A stretch of DNA of 64,000 nucleotides, from NCBI GenBank assembly GCA_019155185.1, contig CM032808.1:2841492-2905491 (forward strand). Direction: 5' to 3'. Positions 12,201 through 24,107 of this stretch are shown piece by piece (positions within the stretch are counted from its first letter, which is position 1; every line of letters starts with the position of its first letter). Both the position numbers and the translations under genes were made by a program. The notes under the pieces were generated by a model. That model worked only from the letters and a program-made list of their open reading frames with translations, was not told the DNA's origin and did no database searches. Origin of the DNA: Beaufortia kweichowensis. Lineage: Eukaryota; Chordata; Actinopteri; Cypriniformes; Gastromyzontidae.

Positions 12201-14435
12201 GGAGACAAAACTAGCTGAGGAGGAGATGCTGGGTGACCGGTTAAAGAAGGAACCACCTAAACTCACAACCCCTTATGTTACCAAAACTGACTTGTACATC
12301 CCAGGTCTGACATGAAACTGAATAAAACTGAATTGAAAATGTGTTATCGTATGGATAATTATAGGTAAGTCTTGTGTTCCTATAGTTGTCCACATTGAAG
12401 GGTCATTAGGACAGGTCGCAGTGTCCACTTGTTTCTCTCCAAGACGAGCAATTGATGCCGTTCACGCGCACACATCTGATGAGGTGAGACCTGCTGTCTT
12501 CAGCAAATGATCGTTCTATTTATTAGGAAAATTGAATTCATTTACTTGTTTTCTCTTGGACAGGAGCACAAAGACATTAGACAGCAAAGGTTGGAAGTGT
12601 TGAGCACCGTTGAAAAGGTAACATTATTACATCTGCATGTATATGCATTATGAAAAATATTATAATCATTTTCTGAAAATGTTCACTAATCATTAAATGG
12701 TGGATTGTAACGTATTTTGAACAGGGTACAAAATCTGCAATGAAATTAGCAAGTGATGTGCAGTAAGAATTTGAGCTTTTCTGCTTTGTTCTGTGATGTA
12801 TTAACACTGCTGTGCTCTATACAGTTGTTCATAGTTTTGTTAGAAGTGGAAGAGGCAGAGAAGGTGAAGACGACCGTGTCCAACAAAGAAGAAGAGAGAA
12901 GATTAATGCAAAACACACAGAGGAAGGTGGAGCAGATCTACAGTCGGCTTCGCAGCCCTACTTTTCTGTACGATAAACCTACAGATTTCATATGCGAAGA
13001 CCGGTTCTCCACGCTCTGGTCTAACACACTGTGTTTTTGTTTTGTCTGCATGGCTTTTAAACTCCAGGGAGTCAGGTGAGGAGTTTCTTTCCTGCTTGCT
13101 TATTTCTAAAGGAAAGAAGATGCTGGCGAGACTCCTCCCCTTTCTGTCACATGATGCTGCTCTGAATATTCTTGGCGCTGTGACCAAACACCTCCCAGCG
13201 TTAATGAGCAGAGATACAGACGAGGTCCGCAATAATTGTACAGTATGACGTTTTTTGTATTTTGGCATTAGTGACTTTTGATTGTACAGTTACAATAGCA
13301 CAGTATCTTTGAACAGGCCCTGCCTGTTTTGTATCCGCCTCTGCGCACCGTCATCAGCGGACTGACGTTCAGTCAGCTAATCAGAATTCTAAAAGAGTTC
13401 ACCGCATCACTGCCCGACTCAAAAGATACACGGTTAACACTGGCCTGCCAGAACAAGGTGGGCTTTTGCGTGTTGTTTGTCCTCAATGAACAGGTTTTTT
13501 GTGATTTTTAAGTTGCTGAACTGTTTGTTTGCAGTTTGGTCTGTCCCTTCTGTATGCTCTGCTCTCACAGGGAGAAAGACTTTTGTCTTCTGACCTTCCC
13601 ATGGAGCCAAGCATTGGAGATTTTGAATCCTGGTAAATGAGTTCATTTAAAAATATTGTTAATAGCTGTAAAAATATTGTCAATGTATCCTACAGAAGCG
13701 TTTTAACTTGGCTGAAATGCTTGCTGTTAGTCCACCAAGTCATGTATTTGATTTCGCAAATGGTTTAATCAACAAATATTAATATTGTGGTAGTCCTGGA
13801 ATTCCATTTGGTACAGAAATGAATATTTGGGAGAACATTTACTATTTTGAGCATTGCTTTTCAGTCCTTGTACACAAACATACAGTAGGATGTGCTGAAA
13901 AAACGTCAAGCGCTGACACAAAGCGCCTGCTTTCGTTACAAACAACTGAAAAAATGTGAACGCTCCAGTGACCACGTGGTGGACACACAATTGAGTCTCT
14001 CTTCTCTTAACTTTTAAGGACGGATACAGTATTCCATGTTGCCCGACAGCTATCCCAGACAACACTTGTCGAACCCCTTCTTCTGCCCTCCAACCTGCTA
14101 ACGCTCTTCTGTCGATATCTGGACAAGCGGACCGTCCACCAACTCAAAAGCAATATGGAGTAAGTCTTAAAGGTTTATGTTAATGGTTGTTCATTTTTCT
14201 GAAGAGTCCCTATTATCTGTGTGACTCACTTTCTTAAAATCACATGATTTGTTTTTGTCTGTAGCATGGTGCAAGATGAGTTTGATTAGCAAATCTTCAT
14301 TTATTTGTACCTTAAAAATGTTACTATAATTGGCCACGAATGTATATTTTATAATAATTAGATTTTTCCATTCTAACTGCAAACATTATGTCCCTCCATA
14401 GATCTGCTACAGGGTATCTGGCTGTAGCATCATAA
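9289..14435 (+). CDS. patl2: PAT1 homolog 2 (mRNA decay / translational repression factor), 19 exons
   Basis: Pat1-family proteins bind RNA and link the Lsm1-7 ring, DDX6 and decapping factors in P-bodies. PATL2 is the oocyte form. Exons: 9289-9309, 9673-9823, 10049-10308, 10400-10465, 10548-10592, 10670-10825, 11193-11270, 11400-11545, 11829-11903, 11977-12100, 12184-12304, 12386-12483, 12564-12617, 12825-13003, 13068-13224, 13317-13457, 13535-13632, 14019-14159, 14402-14435. The joined frame is open for about 714 codons. The N-terminus has an acidic EEDEEIDLYNEETFG motif like other Pat1 proteins, followed by a Pro/Ser-rich middle. The conserved core contains KEKEWIIRLQMIQLQS, LDDYYYQEYY and SLGQVAVSTCFSPRRAIDAV. 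The C-terminal helical-repeat domain includes KGKKMLARLLPFL and FGLSLLYALLSQGE. Core wording is closer to PATL2 than PATL1. Uncertain points are the exon 4 donor, the exon 14 donor GTTCTC and the last exon. Confidence 0.85.
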
Positions 14436-15014
14436 TTGTGACCACTAACCCCATGATCTCCCTCTACATTGACCTGAAACGCAGGAAACGCTTTGCACAG
14501 AAGATGTCTAGTCAAGCTTTATCTGTGTTAGTTATCCTAATAACCTCATTGTTTTGTCCTAATTTTAAACTGTCCATTTTAAGCAAAAGTCTGACTGTCA
14601 AGGTTTGATTTGCACATCTTATTGACATTTCAGTAATTAGCAAAAAATGGATGATATTTAGTCTTTAATCATGACCATTAAAAAAACGTTACGATGGGTG
14701 TCACAGATAAAGCTGATCACATTGGATTTGTGGTCCACAAGGTCTTTCAGAGCGAGCTGTTGGGGTTAACGTATATTATAAAGTTGCACTAAAGGTGTTG
14801 GGTATAATTTCTAATTATAAAAACATATTTGTTATTGAAGTCCAGTTTTGTCTTTACAAAGATTTTGGATGCTAATTTCAAGTGTAAATTTGTGATAAAT
14901 ATTTGCTGTATAGTTTCGTTTTATTTATTTTGTCCTTTTTTCCCCATTTAAAGAAACCCCATGTCAAATCTGTATTTTCACTGTCGCAGAGCACTTGCAA
15001 ATGAAAAAAAATTA

Positions 15015-15020
15015 AATAAA
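15015..15020 (+). terminator. Candidate patl2 polyadenylation signal
   Basis: An AATAAA hexamer lies about 580 bases after the proposed patl2 stop codon and is followed by TGTG-type sequence. It is the first canonical hexamer I noticed downstream in an otherwise AT-rich 3' region. Confidence 0.45.
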
Positions 15021-16400
15021 AATCTGTAAAAGGAACTGGTGTGTTTTAACTTAATGTTAGAATCCACTAACAACAAATAAAAGATTAAGTTCATCTTTGG
15101 AATTTATTCATATTTGCTTTGAAATGATCTCTAACTATATATTATAATATAGTTTCACAAGTTGCATTGACATGTAATCAGATGTAAAACTAGGCATGTT
15201 TGGCGTGCTGTCTGAGGGGAGGGCTACGAGCTCAGAATCTTAGCCCGAACCCAGAGTCTTCCCCCTCTTCCACCCCATTGCCCAAGTGGAAAGTTAGGCA
15301 ATGGGCTGGAGGAGGGATGCGGCAAAAACTCATGGGACATCAGAGAGGGACGGCTCTCTGCGCTGATTGGTTGGATTACATGACCATGCTCCTCCTGAAC
15401 TTTGTTAAATAAACTGCATGTATAATAGTATATAAATGCTCAAATGTTGTCGCTTTGTAAATGTAAGCATGACTATAATATATCAAGCATATAGTCATGT
15501 TCATATTTACATGTATGTGAATGCCTTTTTGCTAAAGATGACATTCATTTGAGCTGAATTGTTACGGGGTACAACGCTTGGCACATGGTCTTGCTCTCTG
15601 GCGAATGAATTCAGGGTAATTGGCTACAATCCCATGGGCATGAAATTTAAGAACATTTGTTAGTGTACTCACAAACTGCTTTGGGTTGATCTTGCAACAT
15701 TTATTTTATTAACATGCTTGACTGTTATAATCCAGTTATTTATTTATTTATTTTTTTAACCAACAAATCTGTACAGATCCTTTTAGAATATGTTTGTAAA
15801 AAAACAAGGCATTATCACTTTAAAATCTTTTTTTTTTTTTCTTTAATTTATGACATACTAAAGGAATTTGAATGTACTGAATATATTGAATATATATTTG
15901 AAAAATATAATTAGACTATCTTCAGAATTTTCTAATTTTTAGGGGTTATCTCTGATTAGTCTGAGAGCATTTACTGACCCATTATCACGTTGTGACAGTA
16001 CAGTATGTACTGTTAAATGTAAGTGTTAATTGCAAAATTTGTATCTTGCAATTATAAAACACAAAAATATATTGACCTAAAATAAATGTCTAAGTCTGTA
16101 TATTTAGAATTGAGGTCTTTATTCCATTTATTTGTAGGAAATGAGATTGTTATGTTTGTGATAATAGCTTAATTTGCTGGGGTAAAGAGTTTTTTCAGCA
16201 AGTACTGGGCTGCAATTTTCAACTTCTTTAATTTTCTGGAAAATGTATTTTGTGTAGTTGTTCAAAAGTCATTAACAAATCACTTTCAAAGATTTTGCCT
16301 ACATTTAAAAGTTCTTTTATTTTCGGACTTTCATTGATGGTGAACCTGTAACTGTTTCATAATGGTGTCCAACTAGTTAAAGACTAGTTTAAAAGACTGC
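15021..16400. other. Intergenic sequence before assembly gap
   Basis: This is AT-rich and no gene was recognised. The exception in composition is the GC-rich block at 15190-15420, listed separately. It ends at the assembly gap. Confidence 0.5.
15190..15420 (+). repeat. GC-rich compact block, probably an interspersed element
   Basis: About 230 bases are much richer in G and C than anything nearby. They contain pyrimidine- and purine-rich segments and finish with an AATAAA at about 15409. The shape suggests a retroelement fragment such as an LTR, or a dispersed repeat. I do not recognise the family. A 70-codon open frame covers it but has no known motif. Confidence 0.3.
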
Positions 16401-16500
16401 NNNNNNNNNNNNNNNNNNNNNNNNNNNNNNNNNNNNNNNNNNNNNNNNNNNNNNNNNNNNNNNNNNNNNNNNNNNNNNNNNNNNNNNNNNNNNNNNNNNN
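16401..16500. other. Assembly gap (100 N)
   Basis: Exactly 100 N bases. This round number usually marks a gap of unknown true length. It removes the outer edge of the left LTR of the adjacent retrotransposon and therefore its left target-site duplication. Confidence 0.99.
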
Positions 16501-17204
16501 GAACTTATTCTGCGTTGTGTTGTGCAGCGTTGTGTTGTGCAGCGTTGTGTAGACAGACCACGGGACAGCAGGCAGCAGATTTACTGGATCTTTTTACTGA
16601 TCTTAAACATACCTGATCAACATAGAAATATACATAGCCTCAGATGGAGTGGCCCTTACACAACTCTCTCCCATTGAAGCACATTTCAAAGGGCAATGAA
16701 AATATGTATATGTGAAAAATAAGTAAAAGTAATACACCTTAAACATACCTGATCAACATAGAAATATACATAGCCTCAGATGGAGTGGCCCTTACACAAC
16801 TCTATAAAACAAATGTGATGCACCTCCATTACCATGTGCTCATTACCCACAAAAGGTCACAAATATACTTAAAATAATGCAAAATAACAAAAATAATCTT
16901 ATGGATAATTAAAAGTAACATTATATACATAAGTTTAAGTAAAAATACCAATATAAAAAGCAATAAATAGAGTAATGATTAATTAAGATTGGCAGGACAA
17001 CAAAGAAACCCACCTCTCCCATTGAAGCACATTTCAAAGGGGAGAAAAGGGGACAGGACAGGTAGTGAGGTCACACTGTGACCACACAGCACTTAAAGAG
17101 GAAGCACACATTTAGATCAAGGTGAACCATATTGAACATATTAAACAACGGTTTTGTGTGAATTATAATAACATTATAACAGTATATTTTGTATACCTGT
17201 TACA
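16501..17204 (-). repeat. 3' LTR of the Ty3/gypsy element (edge lost in gap)
   Basis: Matches 24115-24817 almost base for base, differing mainly by single-base changes in A or G runs. Within it, a block of about 65 bases containing ACATACCTGATCAACATAG is repeated in tandem (near 16603 and 16737), and a CTCTCCCATTGAAGCACATT block also occurs twice. The outer few bases are missing because the gap ends exactly here. Confidence 0.93.
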
Positions 17205-17465
17205 TTCACCCCAAATTTACACAAAATCCCACAGAGTAAAACAAAACAAGATTACAGGTCATGAGAACGACTTGGTCTACACTCCAGAGAAAACAGTGGA
17301 GACTCGCAACATGAAAAGTTACCCAACTAAGGGATACAGGAGTGAAAGAAGTTAGCCAAACCTCTACACATGTTGTAGGCATACCAAAGTGCCTTTTACA
17401 CTTTGAAAAACTCAGACCATGTGATAAGACAGAGTAATACACATGAGAAAATACAGTACATTTAT
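17205..17465 (-). other. Polypurine tract and 3' untranslated part of the Ty3/gypsy element
   Basis: Lies between the integrase stop and the 3' LTR. On the minus strand the last bases before the LTR are purine-rich (TTTGGGGTGAA), as expected for the plus-strand primer. No coding function was seen. Confidence 0.6.
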
Positions 17466-19437
17466 TCAAACATGAATAACAGGAGATATTGACTCCAAAC
17501 CAAGTAAGGTTTCGAGTTGAACCATTGACTCAATCAGCCTACGAACAGGCCTGATTACCCTACCAAGCCTGGTAATGTAATGATCGTCAGAGTTATTGTT
17601 AACCACAGGATCATGCAAACCCGTAGAGACAGGGACAGTAGGAGTAAAAGCACCAGTTACATGGTTATGGTCAACAACAGAAAGATCAGCATGTGCCTCA
17701 GAAACATCTTGAAAAGAATGGGATGAGACCCAAGAAGCGGTACAATCATCATCACACACAGCTATGCGAGAAATGACAGATAGAGAATCTGCATGTGACA
17801 AACAATCAGTGACGGGTATTGTTTCAACTACATCACGTACAGATTGAGAGGGTGTGGAACAAGGACCATCACCAACACTTTCACTAACAGAAGACTCAAA
17901 CTCTTTAGTGGGCAAAGGAAGAAAGTTAACGGGCAACAAGAGATTCCGAGTGTACCACTTTCTCCCGTCCAGATCTGTCCTTCGGATCTTATAAATGTGC
18001 ATGGAAGGTTTGGAGGCAACAACAGAGTACATGGTAGGTTCCCACTTATCGGCAAGCTTCCGTTTTCCTCTACAGCCTTTGTTAGCGATGAGAACTTGAT
18101 CCCCAATTGACAGAGGCAGTCCCTTGACTCTCTTGTTGTACTGATCAGACTGATGTTTCTGTTCTGCAGTAGAGTTCCTTTGAGCCAGCACCATAGCAGA
18201 CTGTAAATCACTGACGAGAGATTGAACGTAGTCATTGTAATCACAAATTGACTCATCACGAAGGACACTTAGAAACATAAGGTCAACAGGCAATCTCGGC
18301 ACCCTTCCAAACATCAGGTAAAAAGGGGCAAATCCAGTTGTTTCATGGGCAGTGCAGTTATACACGAATGTCATTGTTTGCACTAATTGTGGCCACTTTT
18401 GTTTAGATCTAGGTGGAAGTGATCTCAGCATGTTACCTAATGTCCTGTTAAACCTTTCGGTTCCGCCATTTCCCATGGGGTGGTATGGGGAAGTTCATTG
18501 ACTTATCGACACCAGCAAGATCAAGAAGCTCTGCTATCAGCTCGCTCTCAAAGTTTGTACCCTGATCCGAATGGATACGCTGAGGGAAGCCATAGACACA
18601 GAAGAAGACATCCCAGAGTTTCTTTGCAACACTCTTAGCCGATTGGTTCCGGCATGGAAAAGCATGAGCTAGCTTGGTGAAATGATCCGTGATGACCAAA
18701 ACATCTACAGACTTATTGTGCCTATCTTCAGCAGCCCAGAAATCAATACACACAAGCTCCAATGGGGCAGTGGTCTTGATGCTCCCCAAGGGTGCTCTTG
18801 CTGCCGGCTCTGGAGTTTTACTCAGGACACAACGAGTACAGGCCTTAACGTAATCACGGACGTCACATTCCATTCCAGGCCAATAAAACCTCTGGCGGGC
18901 CAAGGACAGTGTACGTGGCTGGCCCTGGTGACCGGCCAAATCATGAACGCCAGAGAGAGCTTGCTGTTTCAGGGAATCAGGCAGGACGAACTGTGTTCTC
19001 TTATGCTTTGTGAGTGGATCTTTGATGGCTCTGTACAGAATGCCACTGAGCAAAAAGAGTTTGTCCCACTGCTTCAAAATCCTCAAAACGCGCATATCCT
19101 CATTCGCACGCTCACGCCTGGATGGTCTGCGCTTCCTACTGACATAGAAGGATACCCTTGAAATAACTGCATCATTTTGTTGCTGACACTGCAATTCAGA
19201 CAATGAAAAAGCATGGAAGACATCTTGACAGGCAGGAATCAATGTGCTCATGTCACCAGCTAGGGACGTTGCTCTGGATGCTGCTCCAAGATCCCAATCA
19301 TCACAAGACGACAAGATGGACGACACTTCCTCAGCAGTCATAGAAACATCCATTTCAGAGTTTTGATCGATTGCAGTGGCAAGTGTTTGCGGCTGGCACG
19401 TGAGATGGAATGTCTTTTGTACAGAATCATCTTCCAC
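17466..19437 (-). pseudogene. Ty3/gypsy integrase region of pol (frameshifted)
   Basis: Two overlapping minus-strand frames cover integrase: 18448-19437 (upstream part) and 17466-18476 (downstream part). The first holds an HHCC-type zinc-binding region (LAGHQG, then CTRC) and the catalytic-core aspartates in CIDFW and SDQGTNF. The second begins at the segment with the catalytic glutamate (GGTERFNRT) and carries the C-terminal domain and a Thr/Ser-rich tail. The break lies at a run of C bases near 18486. Integrase inserts retrotransposon cDNA into the genome. I see no chromodomain. The second frame uses an internal methionine and is not a separate gene. Confidence 0.9.
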
Positions 19438-20911
19438 ACTGTGTACATGCTTCAGCAGTTGGATTAAGGCTCAGACAGAAATTAAGCTGACTCACCCGGC
19501 AGCGAGCGGGTCCGCGACTGAGTGCATCCGCCACAACATTGAATCTGCCAGGGGCGTACTTGATCTTAAAGTTGTAATGCGGGGCAAGTTTTGAAACCCA
19601 GCGCTGCTCACATGCATCCAGTTTGGGTTTTGTCATGATGTACGTGAGCGGATTATTATCGGTCCATACAGTGAACTCTGGCCTTTAAGCCAATGGCTGA
19701 ACTTGTCACAAACGGACCATTTCAAGGCCAAAAACTCCAGTCTGTGTGCAGGGTAATTGACTTGGCTGCGGTTCAAAGACTTGCTGGCGAACGCTATAGG
19801 ACGTGCTTTATCCTCGCCAATGGGAACTTGAGAAAGCACTGCGCCTAGACCATCCAACGAAGCGTCAGTGCAAAGAATAAAGGGACGCTCAAAGTCAGGG
19901 TGGGCCAACACCACGCTCTCGACGAGGGCTCTCTTTAACTCCTCAAAGGCGACATTACAGGCAGGGGTCCAGTCCTTGTGAGACAACTCACGGTAAGTAC
20001 CATTTCTCTTACGACTTCCTGTGCCTCTCACCAGCCGTTTTTGACCAGCAGTCAAATTAAACAATGGCTTGGCGATTAAGTGAGCAGCCAGGGATGAAGC
20101 TTTGGTAGTAAAGAACCATGCCCAGAAACGATCTAATGTTCTTTGGAGAAGGTGTGCTGCCATCCTCTTTCATCAGGTCTGTCTTCTGAAAGGCAGAAAT
20201 GACTGCAACTTTATCCTCATCCACGGAAACTCCTGAACCGCTGACTACGTGGCCCAGAAACTTGATGAGTGCGATCTGAGTAAGTGACACTTTTTTTGAG
20301 CCAACTTCAAATTACTAGCTCTCAGCCGTGCAAACACCACTTCCAAGCGTTTCAATGCCTCTCGTTCAGAACGGGCAAAAACCAGCAAATCGTCAAGATA
20401 GCAAAGGAGGCTGGAAAAGTTAAGATCTCCAAATATGCTGAGCATCATCCGCATGAAGGATGCTGGACTGTTACACAGGCCCTGGGGAAGACGGTTATAT
20501 TCATATAAGCCCAGGGCGTTGTGAGCGCTGTGTAATGTCGATCAGAAACATGGAAGCGGGGACGTTGTAAAATCCAGATGTCAAGTCCACAGAGCTGAAT
20601 AGAAGATTGCCACCAAGAGCGGCCAGGCAGTCAGCCTGATGGGGCAAAGGGTGGGCATCCTTTGTCGTTTTCGCATTCAGCCAGCGAAAATCAGTGCAGA
20701 CCCTTAACGACCCATCCTTCTTCCAAACCATTACCAAAGGAGATGCATACTCGCTAATTGATTTGCTGATGATGCCTTTTTCTTCCATGTCAGAAAGAAC
20801 CTCTCTCAACTTGTGGTAGTGGGCAGGAGGGATTGGCTGATATGGCAGGCGGAGACGGGCGTTCATCGGCTCAAATGAATTCTGTGCACAAAGTCTTTTG
20901 CTTCTCCACAA
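19427..20911 (-). pseudogene. Ty3/gypsy reverse transcriptase-RNase H region of pol (frameshifted)
   Basis: Minus-strand pieces at 20501-20911, 20245-20454, 20057-20290, 19633-20163 and 19427-19636 together cover RT, RNase H and the connection to integrase. The RT active-site motif YLDD is at 20389-20400, preceded by fingers/palm segments with DFRWLN and SSVDLTSGF. RNase H begins with FILCTDASLDGLGAVLSQ, and the linker ends with VVADALSRG, which is typical of gypsy elements. At least four frame changes separate the pieces. The wild-type function would be copying element RNA into DNA. Confidence 0.9.
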
Positions 20912-21735
20912 TCAAGTCTGTCTCTTGAGAAAACATGGCGATAGGACCACGATAAGCCTCGCCAACTCCTCCTTCAAGCGACTTTGAAACCTCACCGCGA
21001 TTCAATATCAATGTCATCCAAACCATACTCGTGCAGTAACCGCTGGGATCAACAGATGGAACAGGCTTGGTGAAAGCTGCATCATAAGCGTCATGAGGTT
21101 TGCACAGACTTTGTGTGACAGTAACATCCTCCACTGCCAAACACGGAGACACATCAGCTAGCTTAGCATTACGTCGAAGAGTTATCGGGGACTGTGGGGT
21201 TCAGAATCTTCATCGGCACCCATCGATCCCCCACATAGGAGTAACAACGCGTCCCACAAGAACATGACGGGGCACTGAACGTGAATTAGTGGGTTCCACA
21301 ATGACTGTGCTCCCTGGGGAAACATCAACGTTTGCAGGAAGTTTGCCCCAGACCAGGTGTTCACATCTGGGAAGTAAAGGTGACTGCCTGACAGAGCTTC
21401 ACCGTGCCGATCTTAGCAGGCTGGTTGGGACCAGACCAACGAGAAATACAGCTCAAAAGTTCAAGAAACTCTTCAGACTCAGGATTGCCGTTTTCGACAT
21501 GAGATTACCTCCCAGTACTTCTTTTCGCTTTCATCTTCTGAAGCACACATTTGATGGCGTTACTGCGATGATGAACTTCGTCTTTCTGTCCAGGCACAAC
21601 TAAAGTAGGCACAATGAACTTAAATCCATAAACTTCAATTTCCAGGTCATATGTGCACTTAGGCTGAACAGTAAGACCACCGCAGCCCACTAAGACCCGT
21701 TACCAGGAATCAATGAAGGTTGTGAAAGAACTCCT

Positions 21736-21996
21736 TCAGCAGCTAACTTCGATTAAGCCCTCCGTGCTCAGGGTGCAAGCCATACTGCCAGAATCCAGCA
21801 AACCCTTCAATACAGACTGGCCACTGACAGTCACAGGAGCATAAAAAAGTTCACTTGCTCCATCAATTTTCTGAGTTCCCACATACAGCACTGTTTTGTC
21901 GGGAGACAGCAATTTACAACTATTTACAAAAATCTCAAATGGATCTGACTCATCTTTTAGGGGAAGTACACCACGGCCCATGTTACCCCCTTCCAC
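21736..21996 (-). pseudogene. Ty3/gypsy aspartic protease region
   Basis: A minus-strand frame with the retropepsin-like motif LLDSGSMACTLS, where D-S-G is the catalytic triad form in LTR-element proteases. It sits between gag and RT, as expected. The frame is closed on both sides by stops or shifts. Confidence 0.75.
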
Positions 21997-22029
21997 ACAC
22001 GGGCTCTCTAGTTTAACTGAGTCTCAGGT

Positions 22030-23334
22030 GAATGTGGCTCAAAGCGTGTCAACTTGGGACAATTACTCTTAAAGTGTCCAGGCATGAAGCAATTACGACA
22101 CAGCCTCTCGCGCATACAATGGGTATGTGTAGTGTGCTCTTTAGATTGACATACTTTACATGTGCTGGGTTGAGCTAGGCTTGGGGTATGATGTTCTGAC
22201 GTGACATCCAGGATTGGACGAGGACAGTGAGGCAGTGCAGAGAGACAGGACTTTATCCATCATGCCTACTAACTGTTGCATACCATCATTAGGCTTAAAG
22301 GGGACCGCATTAGGGTTGAGCTGACCATTCGAACATGGCAACTGACCTGTGGAGAGTTCAGGCTGTTTGTGGGAATTGGGCACAGAATCGTCATGGGCAG
22401 TCACAGTGTCCTGATGGCAAGCAAACACAGGTGAGTAACGTTGGCTTCTAGCAATTGTTCTTTTCACTTTCCCTGGCGGTGACAATCCAGTGGCTCTTGA
22501 ACCTCAGCAGCACTCCACTGTTCAGCAGGCTTGAACTGAAAGGACAAAGCAAGGCCGGGATCTGGACAGTGAGAGACAAACATCATTACAGCTTCAGCTG
22601 CAGGATCCTCGACACACTTGTCGCGCCTGCGTAAGCACTCATCAGCCACGTCGATCGCCTTATTCAGCCGTATCCAGTAGTCCATTGGGCTCTCGTCCAC
22701 CTGAGGGAGAGTGTTGTAAAAGTCAGCCATAGGCATGTTTGAGTATGTCAAGCTTCGCTGAAATTCACGGCTTCAGTATATCAAACACTGTTGTGGGGAG
22801 CACTGCAGTAGTCAGCCCTGGGAAGCTACGTAAAGACACCTTGACGACATCCCTTGCTTTTCCAGCCAATCTGCTCAAAATAAGATCATAAGCAGTTTCA
22901 TCAGTGCATTTCTTACTGTTCAAATAACTGTACATCATGTCTTCCCATTGCAAGTGCACAGTAAATGAATCCGCCGATCACCTCTGAAGAATGGCGGTGG
23001 TGTAACATCATGTTGAACAATGACTTTTAATTTTGAATTTCAGCACATCTATTTGGATGCTGCACATCTGAATTAGACTGCATTTGGCTGGGTTGTTGTG
23101 TCAAATTGAGGCTAGCTGAAATGCTCTCACCAATTTTCTGTGCTAAATCAGAAATAATAACTCCCAAAGATTCAGGAGTAATAACATGATTAGCATTTGT
23201 GCGAGTAAAGGGGTGGAACAAGCAGTTGGGCCCACTGAGGTACCAATAGCTGAATCAGATCCATGTACCTGGTCAATTTCTGCATTAAATAATGCCCTCC
23301 CCCTCCCAAAACATTGTGGTCTAGTATTAGACAT
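22030..23334 (-). pseudogene. Ty3/gypsy gag with CCHC zinc knuckle (frameshifted)
   Basis: The likely start is the minus-strand ATG at 23332-23334, which opens a frame beginning MSNTRPQCFGRG. Frames then continue in pieces at 23027-23221, 22765-22959, 22464-22751 and 22156-22485. A textbook CX2CX4HX4C knuckle, CRNCFMPGHFKSNC, lies at 22059-22100, with a second imperfect Cys/His cluster just before it. Gag packages element RNA into particles. The pieces are in different frames, so no single protein is made as the sequence stands. Confidence 0.8.
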
Positions 23335-24107
23335 TTTGTCAGGATGACTAAACACAGCCCACTACCCTGCCTACTGAAAACATGGCGTTAGGTTGTTGCA
23401 CAGAGCTAATGTTATCCTGACTAACAGTGTCCTCAAACATGACTCAGATCGAACAGTAAATACCAAGAGATATGTAATACTTATGAAAAAAAAGGGAATA
23501 AAACCAACAAATAAAAAAAAATTCACAACTTGATATGCAGAGAAAAAAAAATGCACTTTGCAAAACACATGTAATAAAACCTTTTTCTAAACAGTTTAGA
23601 GTGACGTTTCACAGAGAGAAAAAGTATGCGAGGATCACAAACGCCTCCGCTATAATGAGCGTGCAGCGAAGCGCGAAAACAGTTCAGCATTCAGTAGCGC
23701 GGAGAGAAAAGAGAGAGAGAAAAAAAAAAAGTTCCACGTGACGATCGAACTCTCCGTTATAATGAATGTTCAGTTGCCACGAAAAACAGTTCAACACATA
23801 TCAAAGTGTAGGCTATATACAGCTAAAATCACTGATAGAAACAGAGCGGCTTCCAACCATACCTGGCAAAAGTCAATCGTTCTATTAAAACCGCCCTACT
23901 TCGCGTGAGGAAGCAGACACAGCGGACTGGTTGAATGCAGGTGGTGAGGACGAGCTGACGAAGCACTCCAGCGATCTTTAACAGCACACTTTCGCCGTCT
24001 GTTGGAAGCAGCAACTCCGGCGATCGGTGAACAGCCCGATCATGTGAAATCGAAGGATCACGCACCACGCGATGTAACTGGTGGCTCAGCGTATGCCAGC
24101 GACACCA
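23335..24107 (-). other. 5' untranslated leader of the Ty3/gypsy element with primer-binding site
   Basis: Non-coding leader between the 5' LTR and gag. On the minus strand, right after the LTR, the sequence begins TGGTGTCGCTGGCATACG (about 24090-24107). Starting with TGG is typical of a tRNA primer-binding site, since tRNAs end in CCA; which tRNA was not determined. A long A/G-only run lies near 23700-23730. Confidence 0.6.

Noticed and set aside
12903..13268. 121-codon minus-strand frame
   Set aside because: Antisense shadow of patl2 exons 14 and 15.
18682..19161. 159-codon plus-strand frame
   Set aside because: Antisense to the Ty3/gypsy integrase region; no family match.
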